Source: an uncultured Geobacteraceae bacterium
GTDB taxonomy: Bacteria; Desulfobacterota; Desulfuromonadia; Geobacterales; Pseudopelobacteraceae
Direction of reading: 5' to 3'
DNA length: 64,000 bases
Assembly: GCA_903939115.1 (NCBI GenBank)
Contig: CAJAFV010000086.1
Span: 1-64,000 of the forward strand
Shown one piece after another: positions 1 through 6,440 of this stretch (positions are counted from its first letter, which is position 1; every line of letters begins with the position of its first letter). Below the pieces are notes generated by a model. The model did no database searches and was not told the DNA's origin. It saw nothing but the letters and a program-made list of their open reading frames with translations. The position numbers and the translations under genes are program-made.

Positions 1-15
1 AAAAGGGAGGATGTC

Positions 16-246
16 ATGAGAGCACTTATTATAACAATCGCAGGAATCATAGCCCCAGCATCAGCAATGGCAGCAACAGGTATGCGTGAAGACAACAGTG
101 GGATTTTTGTTTGGGTGTTCCTTGGTTTTTGTGCCCTGATAGTTGTAGCACAGGTTATTCCGGCAGTATTGATGGCAACTGGAATGGTAAAAGGGATTGT
201 ATCAGTTGTTAATAATGAAACTGTTGAAGTAGCTGCTAAAAACTAG
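16..246 (+). CDS. Small two-helix membrane protein, unknown function
   Basis: This 76-residue protein has a good ribosome binding site (GGGAGG) a few bases before its ATG. Residues 1-20 form a hydrophobic signal-like segment ending in ASAMAA, and residues about 29-63 form a second, long hydrophobic stretch (FVWVFLGFCALIVVAQVIPA). No catalytic motif is visible. It is followed directly by a strong hairpin, so it probably ends a transcript that begins before the window. I do not recognise the family. It is most likely an inner-membrane or exported small protein. Confidence 0.6.
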   Translation: MRALIITIAGIIAPASAMAATGMREDNSGIFVWVFLGFCALIVVAQVIPAVLMATGMVKGIVSVVNNETVEVAAKN

Positions 247-272
247 CACAGGGGGAATACATAGAGAGAGAG

Positions 273-307
273 GATGAGAGGCCACCTGATGAGGGTGGCC
301 TCTCATC
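273..307. terminator. Perfect 14-bp hairpin after the first small gene
   Basis: GATGAGAGGCCACC and its exact reverse complement flank a 7-base loop. There is no long T-run directly after it on either strand, so it is a terminator-like or mRNA-stabilising hairpin rather than a textbook intrinsic terminator. It separates the plus-strand gene from the convergent minus-strand secreted protein gene. Confidence 0.6.
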
Positions 308-358
308 GTGAGATAAACTCCAACTTTTTGCTGTAATGATGACATCAGGCCCACACAC

Positions 359-664
359 TCACTTGTTATCAGTTGTACCAGAATCGATAGATTCAGGAGG
401 AGGTTCTATTTTAGCTGGGAGTTGCTGTGGAACTTCTGCTGGAGGCGAACATACTTTAACACACTCTTTGTATGTTGCAGCGATTCTGCCAATGCACTGT
501 TTGTGGTCGTCATCAGAGAATCCACCAGATGGCGGGCAGAACATTTCATTTGAACGCTTATCATTTGAACAACTGTTCAGACAATCCGAATTATCATCAG
601 CAAAACTCGTTACAGTTATAGAACAAAGCACCTGTACTAAAATAGTTATGATAAAAATTCTCAT
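359..664 (-). CDS. Small secreted cysteine-rich protein, unknown function
   Basis: The 101-residue product starts with a clear signal peptide (MRIFIITILVQVLC..., likely cut after SFA at about residue 22). The start is supported by AAGGAGG about 6 bases upstream of the ATG. The mature part has six cysteines (28, 32, 43, 57, 68, 72). Two CX3C pairs, DCLNSC and ECVKVC, are separated by 35 residues, which resembles a helical hairpin closed by disulfides. The C-terminal 30 residues are proline-rich and probably disordered. The plus-strand ORF over it (336-890) is a shadow. Export to the periplasm and disulfide bonding are inferred. No function can be assigned. Confidence 0.6.
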   Translation of the reverse strand: MRIFIITILVQVLCSITVTSFADDNSDCLNSCSNDKRSNEMFCPPSGGFSDDDHKQCIGRIAATYKECVKVCSPPAEVPQQLPAKIEPPPESIDSGTTDNK

Positions 665-741
665 GAAGACCTCCTTTTTCTTAGTTGAATTCTACACCGT
701 TATAATGCAAACTATCAATAGTCTCTTTTATCTTGGCTATT

Positions 742-993
742 TTATACCGCTTGAAATAACTTCTCTACCGATTTATCCAGCATGGCTACTTCTCCGGATA
801 ATCGTTTTTGTCTTAATCTCATATCCTCGCGGAGGAGGAGCAATTATCTATACAGGCGCACTTGCTCCATACTCGCCCCTGTTGCTCTAAACAGCACTGC
901 ATTTATGGGGTTGAGGTGAGGCTTCTCATCTAACAAGAACGACAACCACCTTTCCAATTCAATGTGGCGAGCCGTTCTTTTCGGCATCCTCAT
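742..993 (-). pseudogene. Small gene interrupted by one in-frame TAA (83 codons if read through)
   Basis: This frame is not in the ORF track because each half is short. An ATG at 993 follows GAGGAGG by 9 bases and encodes 49 residues (MRMPKRTARHIELERW...) up to TAA at 844-846. The same frame then continues for 33 more residues that look like ordinary protein (REDMRLRQKRLSGEVAM...) to a second TAA at 742. The charged, helical composition continues across the stop, which suggests a gene broken by one substitution. The start overlaps the end of the preceding small gene, as in an operon. Family unknown. A truly short 49-residue gene is the alternative. Confidence 0.35.
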
Positions 994-1189
994 CGGTAGT
1001 GACCTCCTCAACTAACAAAATGTCGGTTACCTCCATCAGATAAAGAATATTCTGTGGCTCTTTCAAGGCTTCGCTTAACTACTGCGTGGCCTCTCGTAAC
1101 ACCTTTAGACTGCTGTTGTTAGCGGCTCCGGTAAATGACATGATTGCCTTTATGAGCCTACGGTGTACGCGAGTCTGTTCACTCTCCAT
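959..1189 (-). pseudogene. Small gene interrupted by one in-frame TAG (76 codons if read through)
   Basis: Reading leftward from ATG at 1189 gives 36 residues (MESEQTRVHRRLIKAIMSF...) to TAG at 1079-1081. The same frame then continues for 39 residues (LSEALKEPQNILYLMEVTDI...) to TGA at 959. The codon before the stop is CAG, and a CAG-to-TAG type change at one position would explain the break. The 3' end overlaps the start of the next small gene, whose ribosome binding site lies inside it. I infer a decaying two-gene unit, perhaps of phage or plasmid origin. No family is recognised. Confidence 0.35.
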
Positions 1190-1429
1190 AATTATCCCCC
1201 TCAAGTAATTGCTGTTCACGCTTTCAACACATTTCCACAATTATTTGACGAATGAACCCTATCAGAACGTGACGGAGAGTCTATTAGAGAATGATTTAAA
1301 TTGGAATGACGAGGAAAGGTTCACGGGAATATTCGCTTTTGGCACGGATATCATTTGAATATTCTTGGATATTCCATTATATGTTTTCGGAATTAATATT
1401 ATGGGGTGAGACGGGAGAGGTTTTACATT

Positions 1430-1705
1430 ATGCAACAATATTTAATATACGTTCTGTTGTTACCCTTTTGGGTTCTATGCGTCCAATTTACTTGTCGTGC
1501 CATTAGCATGAAAGGTGTTGAAAAACAGAATGAATGCAAGGTTGTGGGCATTGCCTTTACAACTATCGGTATTGTCAGCCTAGCGTCTCGTGATGTATTG
1601 TTTGCGGTATCAGGACTTGTCCTTATCATGCTTGGCTTGCGTATGATGGCAATCAGCCTTGACCGTATTGACAAAAAGACGTTTATTGATCTTCCGCCAC
1701 AATAA
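1430..1705 (+). CDS. Small membrane protein with three predicted hydrophobic segments
   Basis: The track starts this ORF at 1406. The ATG at 1430 is preferred because GGGAGAGG lies about 8 bases before it, giving 91 residues. Hydrophobic stretches cover roughly residues 2-22 (LIYVLLLPFWVLCVQF), 38-56 (VVGIAFTTIGIVSLAS) and 58-77 (DVLFAVSGLVLIMLGLRMM). It ends in a short charged tail. No motif identifies it. The roughly 240 bases upstream hold AT-rich DNA with repeated GAATATTC-like words but no other gene I can support. Local base composition is more AT-rich than the core genes downstream, consistent with accessory DNA. Confidence 0.5.
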   Translation: MQQYLIYVLLLPFWVLCVQFTCRAISMKGVEKQNECKVVGIAFTTIGIVSLASRDVLFAVSGLVLIMLGLRMMAISLDRIDKKTFIDLPPQ

Positions 1706-1922
1706 TGGGCGATGCCGCCATATCATTGACAAACTGGGTGAATCATCCAGTCGCTCCTAAAGTGCCTTTACCCTTGATTTCAAAGGTTTTTAGCCTTATT
1801 TCCTTAGTAATGAATCACTCCCTAATGAAGTCGCTTCCAGCAGTCTCCTTTTTTGTTATAAGACCCTCATCCGCAACTGTAACGATGAAAGTGCCTTGAA
1901 TAGGCAGTTTCAAATTTTCCAT
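1683..1922 (-). pseudogene. Small frame with two in-frame TGA stops (possible decayed gene)
   Basis: An ATG at 1922 opens a 35-residue frame (MENLKLPIQGTFIVTVADEG...) ending at TGA 1815-1817. The same frame continues for 23 residues (FITKEIRLKTFEIKGKGTLG...) to a second TGA at 1743, and then 19 more to TAA at 1683. The pieces have the alternating hydrophobic/charged pattern of a beta-rich protein. No strong ribosome binding site is seen. The last part overlaps the end of the plus-strand membrane protein gene. The plus-strand ORF at 1705-1899 in the track is taken as its shadow. Real but degenerate, or chance; evidence is modest. Confidence 0.25.
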
Positions 1923-1982
1923 GGTCAGTAGTAGCTTTCGACTTATGGCTTACATGACTCTGTAATTCAGACGGCATAATTA

Positions 1983-2000
1983 TGTGCCAATTATTGCACA
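1983..2000. promoter_or_regulatory. Inverted repeat TGTGC-N8-GCACA upstream of the hydrogenase-like activator
   Basis: An exact 5-base inverted repeat with an 8-base spacer lies 30 bases before the ATG of the sigma-54 activator gene. A longer palindrome with the same 8-base spacer and GC-inner edges (TTTTGGC-N8-GCCAAAA) lies just after that gene. This makes an autoregulatory operator plausible. This is inference; 5-base arms alone are weak evidence. Confidence 0.25.
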
Positions 2001-2029
2001 CCCTAAGAAAATAGGTTATAAGAACAGCC

Positions 2030-4321
2030 ATGGAACCTATCGTTACCTATAAAGAGCGCTGTCGTCGCTGCTATTCCTGTGTTCGGAGCTGTCCGGTCAA
2101 AGCCATCAAGATTGACGGTGGCTTTGCTCAGATCATGTACGACCGCTGCATCGGCTGCGGGAATTGCCTGAGTTGTCCGCAACACGCTAAAGTTGTTGTT
2201 GACCGTATGGTGAAAACACAGGAGATGCTGACTTCGGGTGCACCGGTTGTGGCGGTACTCGGCTGCTCATTTCCTGCTTATTTCCATGCCCTGCACCCCG
2301 GGCAGCTGGTTGCAGCCCTGAAAAGCCTCGGTTTCAGCGAAGTTCATGAGGGAGCATACGGTGCCCGCATGATTGCCGGCAGTTACCGGGAGGCGCTCAG
2401 CTCCTCTGAACAGCCGCTCATCTCATCGCATTGTCCGGCTGTGGTCGATCTGATTGAACGCCATTACCCGGCATTAGTTTCGAATCTTATGCCGATTGTT
2501 TCACCAATGGTTGCGATGGGGCGCTTCATTAAAAGCATTCTCGGCGATGAGACCAAGGTTGTTTACGTGAGTACCTGCATTGCGGCAAAGTTCGAAATTC
2601 AGGGAGAGGTTTCCGGAGCGATAGACGTCGTACTCACCTACCAGGAGATGGATAAACTTCTTAAAAACAGGGGAATCACTCCAGCCACTCTCCTTGAAAT
2701 GCCGTTCGACGGGATTGATCCGGGTGCCGGGCGTCTGTATTCACTTACCGGCGGCCCGCTTAAGGTCTTTGATATTCCGACCGACTTTGAGGACAATGAA
2801 ACCATCAGTGCCGAAGGTGAAGCCCATACTATCGGTATAATTCGCGACCTGGCTGCTGACCGGATTTCGCCGGCATTTGTTGATCTTCGTTTCTGTGACG
2901 GTGGCTGTGTCGATGGGCCGACTCGTGACAAAGAGCTCAATCATTTTTTCAAGCGCAAGCTTATCGTCTGCCACAACAGCGCCGCTCCTGCGTATAAGAC
3001 AGCGAAACACTACCGCTCGAGCTCGTCTTTGCCGGATCTCGCCCGTTCTTATTCAGACAAGTCTCAGAAGCTCGCCGTTCCGAGCAGGGATGATATTAAG
3101 CGCATTCTTCATTCAATAAATAAATTTACGCAAGGAGACGAGCTCAACTGCCGGGCCTGCGGATACAACTCCTGCAGGGAGCTCGCCGTAGCAGTCTTTC
3201 AAGGGTTTGCCGATATCGAAATGTGCCTGCCCCGAAATATGCAACTGATTGAGGAAGAGCGTGGCTATCTGAAGCAGCGCTATGAATTGGCGCAGCGAGA
3301 GCTGGACAGACAGGCTGGCGACGACACGATTGTTGGCAGTGACGCCGGGATCAGGGAGGTAATGGAGCTGATTCACCAGGTGGCCCCCACGCCGACAACC
3401 GTGCTGATCAGAGGTGAGACCGGGACCGGAAAGGAGTTGACGGCTCGCGCGCTTCATCGCCAAAGCCAGCGAAACGATAAGCCGCTGATGACGGTCAACT
3501 GCACGACCTTAACTGACTCGCTCCTTGAAAGCGAATTATTCGGCCATAAAAAAGGTTCGTTTACCGGAGCTATCGCTGATAAAAAAGGACTGTTTGAGGC
3601 GGCCAACGGCGGAACCATTTTTCTTGATGAAATCGGCGACATCACCCCAAAACTGCAGGCGGAGCTTCTGCGGATACTGGACCTTGGCGAGGTTCGCCCG
3701 GTAGGGGGTGTAACCGTTAAAAAGGTGGATGTCCGCTTGATAGCGGCCACGAACAAGGACCTGGAATCGGGGGTACGGGAAGGGTGGTTCCGGGAAGACC
3801 TGTATTACCGGCTTAACGTTTTCAGCATCGAGCTGCCGCCGCTGCGGAAGAGGGCTGAGTCAGTGCCTGAGCTGGCACAACATTTTCTTGATAACGCCAG
3901 AAAAAAACTCAACAAAACTATCGTCGGCATAGAAGAGCGCGCCGTGAAAGCCATGCAGCTCTACCCTTGGCCCGGAAATATACGTGAGATGCAAAATGTT
4001 ATCGAGCGTAGTGCCGTCCTGGCAAAAGATGGCATAATCCGACTGGAAAATCTCCCCACTGTTTTTACCAATACTTTTGAATCCTGCCAGGATATCGACG
4101 TCAAGCGGCGGCGCGTATCATTTAAGGCAGAGCGGGAGCTGCAGGTCGTTCGCACCGAGAAGAATATCATCGCCCGTTATCTTGACGAGAGCAATGGAAA
4201 CGTCGCTAAAGCGGCTCGCTTAGCAAATTTACCGCGGCGGACATTTTATCGCCTTCTCGAAAAGCATGACATTGTGGTTGTACGACAGCCAAAAACAATT
4301 TCCCCTCCTGAATCGCTCTAA
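2030..4321 (+). CDS. Sigma-54 activator fused to ferredoxin and [FeFe]-hydrogenase-like sensor domains
   Basis: A 763-residue multidomain regulator. Residues 11-21 and 40-49 are ferredoxin-type cysteine clusters. Residues about 70-310 resemble the H-cluster domain of [FeFe] hydrogenases, with single cysteines at the expected loops: SSHCP (C135), STCIAAKFE (C183) and FCDGGCVDGP (C289, C293). The last motif replaces the catalytic GGGQ-type ending, so a sensor is likelier than an enzyme. C374, C377, C382 and C399 form a CX2CX4CX16C Fe-S motif. Residues 430-665 are the AAA+ sigma-54 domain (GETGTGKE 462-469, GSFTGA 509-514, FLDEIGD), and 710-745 a Fis-type helix-turn-helix. Known families imply H2- or redox-dependent activation of sigma-54 promoters; the target is inferred to include the next gene. 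The second ferredoxin motif is CX2CX2CX2CP, one residue shorter than usual. Confidence 0.85.
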   Translation: MEPIVTYKERCRRCYSCVRSCPVKAIKIDGGFAQIMYDRCIGCGNCLSCPQHAKVVVDRMVKTQEMLTSGAPVVAVLGCSFPAYFHALHPGQLVAALKSLGFSEVHEGAYGARMIAGSYREALSSSEQPLISSHCPAVVDLIERHYPALVSNLMPIVSPMVAMGRFIKSILGDETKVVYVSTCIAAKFEIQGEVSGAIDVVLTYQEMDKLLKNRGITPATLLEMPFDGIDPGAGRLYSLTGGPLKVFDIPTDFEDNETISAEGEAHTIGIIRDLAADRISPAFVDLRFCDGGCVDGPTRDKELNHFFKRKLIVCHNSAAPAYKTAKHYRSSSSLPDLARSYSDKSQKLAVPSRDDIKRILHSINKFTQGDELNCRACGYNSCRELAVAVFQGFADIEMCLPRNMQLIEEERGYLKQRYELAQRELDRQAGDDTIVGSDAGIREVMELIHQVAPTPTTVLIRGETGTGKELTARALHRQSQRNDKPLMTVNCTTLTDSLLESELFGHKKGSFTGAIADKKGLFEAANGGTIFLDEIGDITPKLQAELLRILDLGEVRPVGGVTVKKVDVRLIAATNKDLESGVREGWFREDLYYRLNVFSIELPPLRKRAESVPELAQHFLDNARKKLNKTIVGIEERAVKAMQLYPWPGNIREMQNVIERSAVLAKDGIIRLENLPTVFTNTFESCQDIDVKRRRVSFKAERELQVVRTEKNIIARYLDESNGNVAKAARLANLPRRTFYRLLEKHDIVVVRQPKTISPPESL

Positions 4322-4343
4322 TATTCCGCTCTGGCGTAACATA

Positions 4344-4371
4344 GTTCACCCTCTCTGAGAAGGGAGTGAAC
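4344..4371. terminator. Hairpin downstream of the sigma-54 activator gene
   Basis: GTTCAC and GTGAAC arms enclose a CT-rich/GA-rich interior (CCCTCTCTGAGAAGGGA), giving an imperfect stem that starts about 23 bases after the stop codon. There is no strong T-run. It is probably the 3' end of the activator transcript. Confidence 0.35.
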
Positions 4372-4398
4372 GGAAATCTGTTTCTAAATAGTGTATAC

Positions 4399-4420
4399 TT
4401 TTGGCCACTATGCGCCAAAA
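4399..4420. promoter_or_regulatory. Palindrome TTTTGGC-N8-GCCAAAA, candidate enhancer site
   Basis: Perfect 7-base arms surround an 8-base spacer. The centre lies about 128 bases upstream of the start point expected from the GG-N10-GC sequence at 4513-4526. That is within the usual distance for binding sites of sigma-54 activators, and the gene for such an activator is immediately upstream. Assignment to that protein is inference. A sharp bend or simple hairpin is the alternative. Confidence 0.4.
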
Positions 4421-4510
4421 ATGACACACTTATTTTAATGAAAATCCAGAAGACAGCTGAAGTCTTATTTCAACTCACTATTATCATTAGTTTATTATTT
4501 ATTTTACGTT

Positions 4511-4527
4511 TTGGCATGATAATAGCT
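4511..4527 (+). promoter_or_regulatory. Sigma-54-like promoter (TTGGCATGATAATAGCT)
   Basis: The invariant GG and GC doublets are present with exactly 10 bases between them (GG 4513-4514, GC 4525-4526), and the -24 side reads TTGGCAT. The -12 side is TAGCT rather than the preferred TTGC(A/T), so it is a weak match. It would start transcription near 4538, 57 bases before the ribbon-helix-helix gene. Confidence 0.35.
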
Positions 4528-4594
4528 TATGTATACAGCAGAACTGTTCGTACACTATTGGGACACGTCACATACATTAAGAGAGGAATAAGCC

Positions 4595-4780
4595 ATGGGA
4601 AGAATGAGAGAGAATCCACGTTACAATGTAATTTCAATGAGGGTGAGTGATGAAGAGCGCGACCATCTTGAAACGTTGATGAAAACCACTCACAAGAGCA
4701 TCTCGGATATTATGCGTGAAGCGATGGAATATTTCTCCGCTCACCATGAGCAGGAAGGCTTGAACAGCAAAGCCGCATAA
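4595..4780 (+). CDS. Ribbon-helix-helix (CopG/Arc-type) DNA-binding protein
   Basis: The 61-residue product has the short beta strand (NVISMRVS, residues 11-18) followed by two helices (DEERDHLETLMKTTHK and SISDIMREAMEYFS) typical of CopG-like repressors, which bind DNA as dimers through the strand. The start is supported by GAGAGGAATAAGCC directly before the ATG. No toxin gene is next to it, so an antitoxin role is not indicated. It lies downstream of a sigma-54-like promoter and palindrome and ends at a strong terminator. The longer ORF at 4366-4650 in another frame is rejected. Confidence 0.7.
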   Translation: MGRMRENPRYNVISMRVSDEERDHLETLMKTTHKSISDIMREAMEYFSAHHEQEGLNSKAA

Positions 4781-4795
4781 CAATCCAATCCCGTT

Positions 4796-4838
4796 AAACG
4801 CAACGAGGCGGTGATATTGTCACCGCCTCGTTGCGTTT
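4796..4838. terminator. Bidirectional intrinsic terminator
   Basis: AAACGCAACGAGGCGGTGA pairs perfectly with its reverse complement over 19 bases around the loop TATTG, with A and T edges on both sides. It sits between the convergent ribbon-helix-helix gene and rng and can terminate both. Confidence 0.85.
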
Positions 4839-4861
4839 ACATCGTATTAAGACAAGTAAAT

Positions 4862-6388
4862 TCAGTTGATCGTAATTTCAAACTGTTCTTGATGGAACCC
4901 CGGTTTCGCCCGCACAGTGATCCTTTTTTTGAATTTCTTTTCCAGCTCCTCCAGACCGCGGCGCTCTTCATCATAGAGGAGGTCGGCAACTTGCGGATGT
5001 ACGGTCACGGTTGCTTTAGTACCGCGTATATCAAGCATTTCCCGACGTAATTCGCGGAATATTTCATGACATACCGTTGTTTTTGATTTGATATAACCGC
5101 GCCCTTCACAGTAACTGCACGGCTCACACATCATCCGGCTGATATTTTCACGAACCCGCTTCCTGGTCATCTCCACGAGACCAAGCTCGGAGATCTTAAG
5201 AATATTGGTCTTTGACTTGTCCACCTTCAAAGCTTCTTCCAGCGCTCCATACACCTTTTCGCGATTTACCTCTTTTTCCATATCGATAAAGTCAATAATG
5301 ATGATGCCGCCAATGTTGCGTAAACGGAGCTGATACGCGATCTCCTTTACCGCCTCCAGATTCGTTTTTAAGATGGTGTCTTCCAGATTGTGCTTGCCGA
5401 CATAGCGGCCGGTGTTAACATCAACGGCACTCAACGCTTCGGTCTGCTCGATAATGATATAGCCGCCTGATTTCAGCCAGACCTTTCTTCCTAAAGCGCG
5501 ACTGATTTCGACTTCCAGTCCGTAATGGTCAAAAATCGGTTCATCTTCATCGTAAAGTTCAATCGAATATTTCATTTTTGACGCAAAGGTTGATATGAAA
5601 TGGACAATCCGGTCGTAATCCACTTGAGAATCGACAATAATTTTATCGACCTGCTCGGTAACTATATCCCGCACCACTTTCTGGACGACATCAAGATCAG
5701 AATGAAGCAATGACGGCACCGCGCCCTTTGCCTGACGATTGGAGATCTCCTCCCATACTGTCGTCAGGTAGAGCATGTCGGCAATCAAGTCTTCTTCGCT
5801 TTTTCCTTCCGAAACGGTTCTGACGATGTAGCCGGAGCCCGGTCTTTTGAGGCGTTCAACAATTTCCCGCAGCCGTTCGCGCTCTTCCTCGTCCTCGATC
5901 CGCCGGGAAATACCGATATGATCGACTGTCGGCATATAGACCAGATGACGGCCGGGCAGGGAAATATGTGAGGTAATCCTGGCACCCTTAGTGCCGAGCG
6001 GCTCCTTGGAAATCTGGACCAGTAGCTCCTGCCCCTCCTGCAGCAGATCTTCAATAGGATGGAGCGGCCGAAATTCTTGCCGGTCAGTACCCTCCTGCTC
6101 TTGAGTCGGCTCGTCGTCCTTTTTGCTTCCGGCGTAGAGAAGCGACTCATACTCTTCAATGGCGTCGAACACATCCGCCACATACAGAAAAGCGGCTTTT
6201 TCCAGGCCTATGTCAACAAATGCTGCCTGCATCCCCGGCAATACGCGGACAACGCGCCCTTTGTAAATATTCCCCACAATTCCCTTTTCTCGACTGCGTT
6301 CGATATAAAGCTCGGCAATAGTGCCGTTCTCAATGAGCGCAATGCGGGTTTCGTGGGAAGCGGCATTAATTACTAATTCAGCTCCCAT
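4862..6388 (-). CDS. rng: Ribonuclease G (Rne/Rng family)
   Basis: A 508-residue cytoplasmic endoribonuclease of the RNase E/G family, which matures 16S rRNA 5' ends and starts mRNA decay. The S1 RNA-binding domain is at about 35-120 (GNIYKGRVVRVLPGMQAAFV). The catalytic metal-binding region includes DVNTGRYVG and IIIIDFIDM, and the zinc-link cysteines are in CEPCSYCEGRG near residue 425. The length is that of RNase G, without the long RNase E scaffold tail. GGAGAAAACC precedes the ATG. It lies 52 bases after the radical SAM/DUF2344 gene, so the two probably share a transcript that ends at the 4796-4838 hairpin. The combination with that gene is recurrent in this group of bacteria. Confidence 0.93.
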   Translation of the reverse strand: MGAELVINAASHETRIALIENGTIAELYIERSREKGIVGNIYKGRVVRVLPGMQAAFVDIGLEKAAFLYVADVFDAIEEYESLLYAGSKKDDEPTQEQEGTDRQEFRPLHPIEDLLQEGQELLVQISKEPLGTKGARITSHISLPGRHLVYMPTVDHIGISRRIEDEEERERLREIVERLKRPGSGYIVRTVSEGKSEEDLIADMLYLTTVWEEISNRQAKGAVPSLLHSDLDVVQKVVRDIVTEQVDKIIVDSQVDYDRIVHFISTFASKMKYSIELYDEDEPIFDHYGLEVEISRALGRKVWLKSGGYIIIEQTEALSAVDVNTGRYVGKHNLEDTILKTNLEAVKEIAYQLRLRNIGGIIIIDFIDMEKEVNREKVYGALEEALKVDKSKTNILKISELGLVEMTRKRVRENISRMMCEPCSYCEGRGYIKSKTTVCHEIFRELRREMLDIRGTKATVTVHPQVADLLYDEERRGLEELEKKFKKRITVRAKPGFHQEQFEITIN

Positions 6389-6440
6389 GGTGGTTTTCTC
6401 CGTTAATCTGAAATATATGAACTATAAAATCGTCTATAAT

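Noticed and set aside
336-890. 184-codon plus-strand ORF over the small secreted protein gene
   Set aside because: The opposite strand has a signal peptide, a strong ribosome binding site and patterned cysteines; this frame lacks all such features.
1705-1899. 64-codon plus-strand ORF after the small membrane protein
   Set aside because: No ribosome binding site or protein-like pattern; the minus strand shows more convincing, though interrupted, coding signal.
4366-4650. 94-codon plus-strand ORF overlapping the ribbon-helix-helix gene
   Set aside because: It covers the palindrome and promoter-like region, has no ribosome binding site, and conflicts with the well-supported gene starting at 4595.
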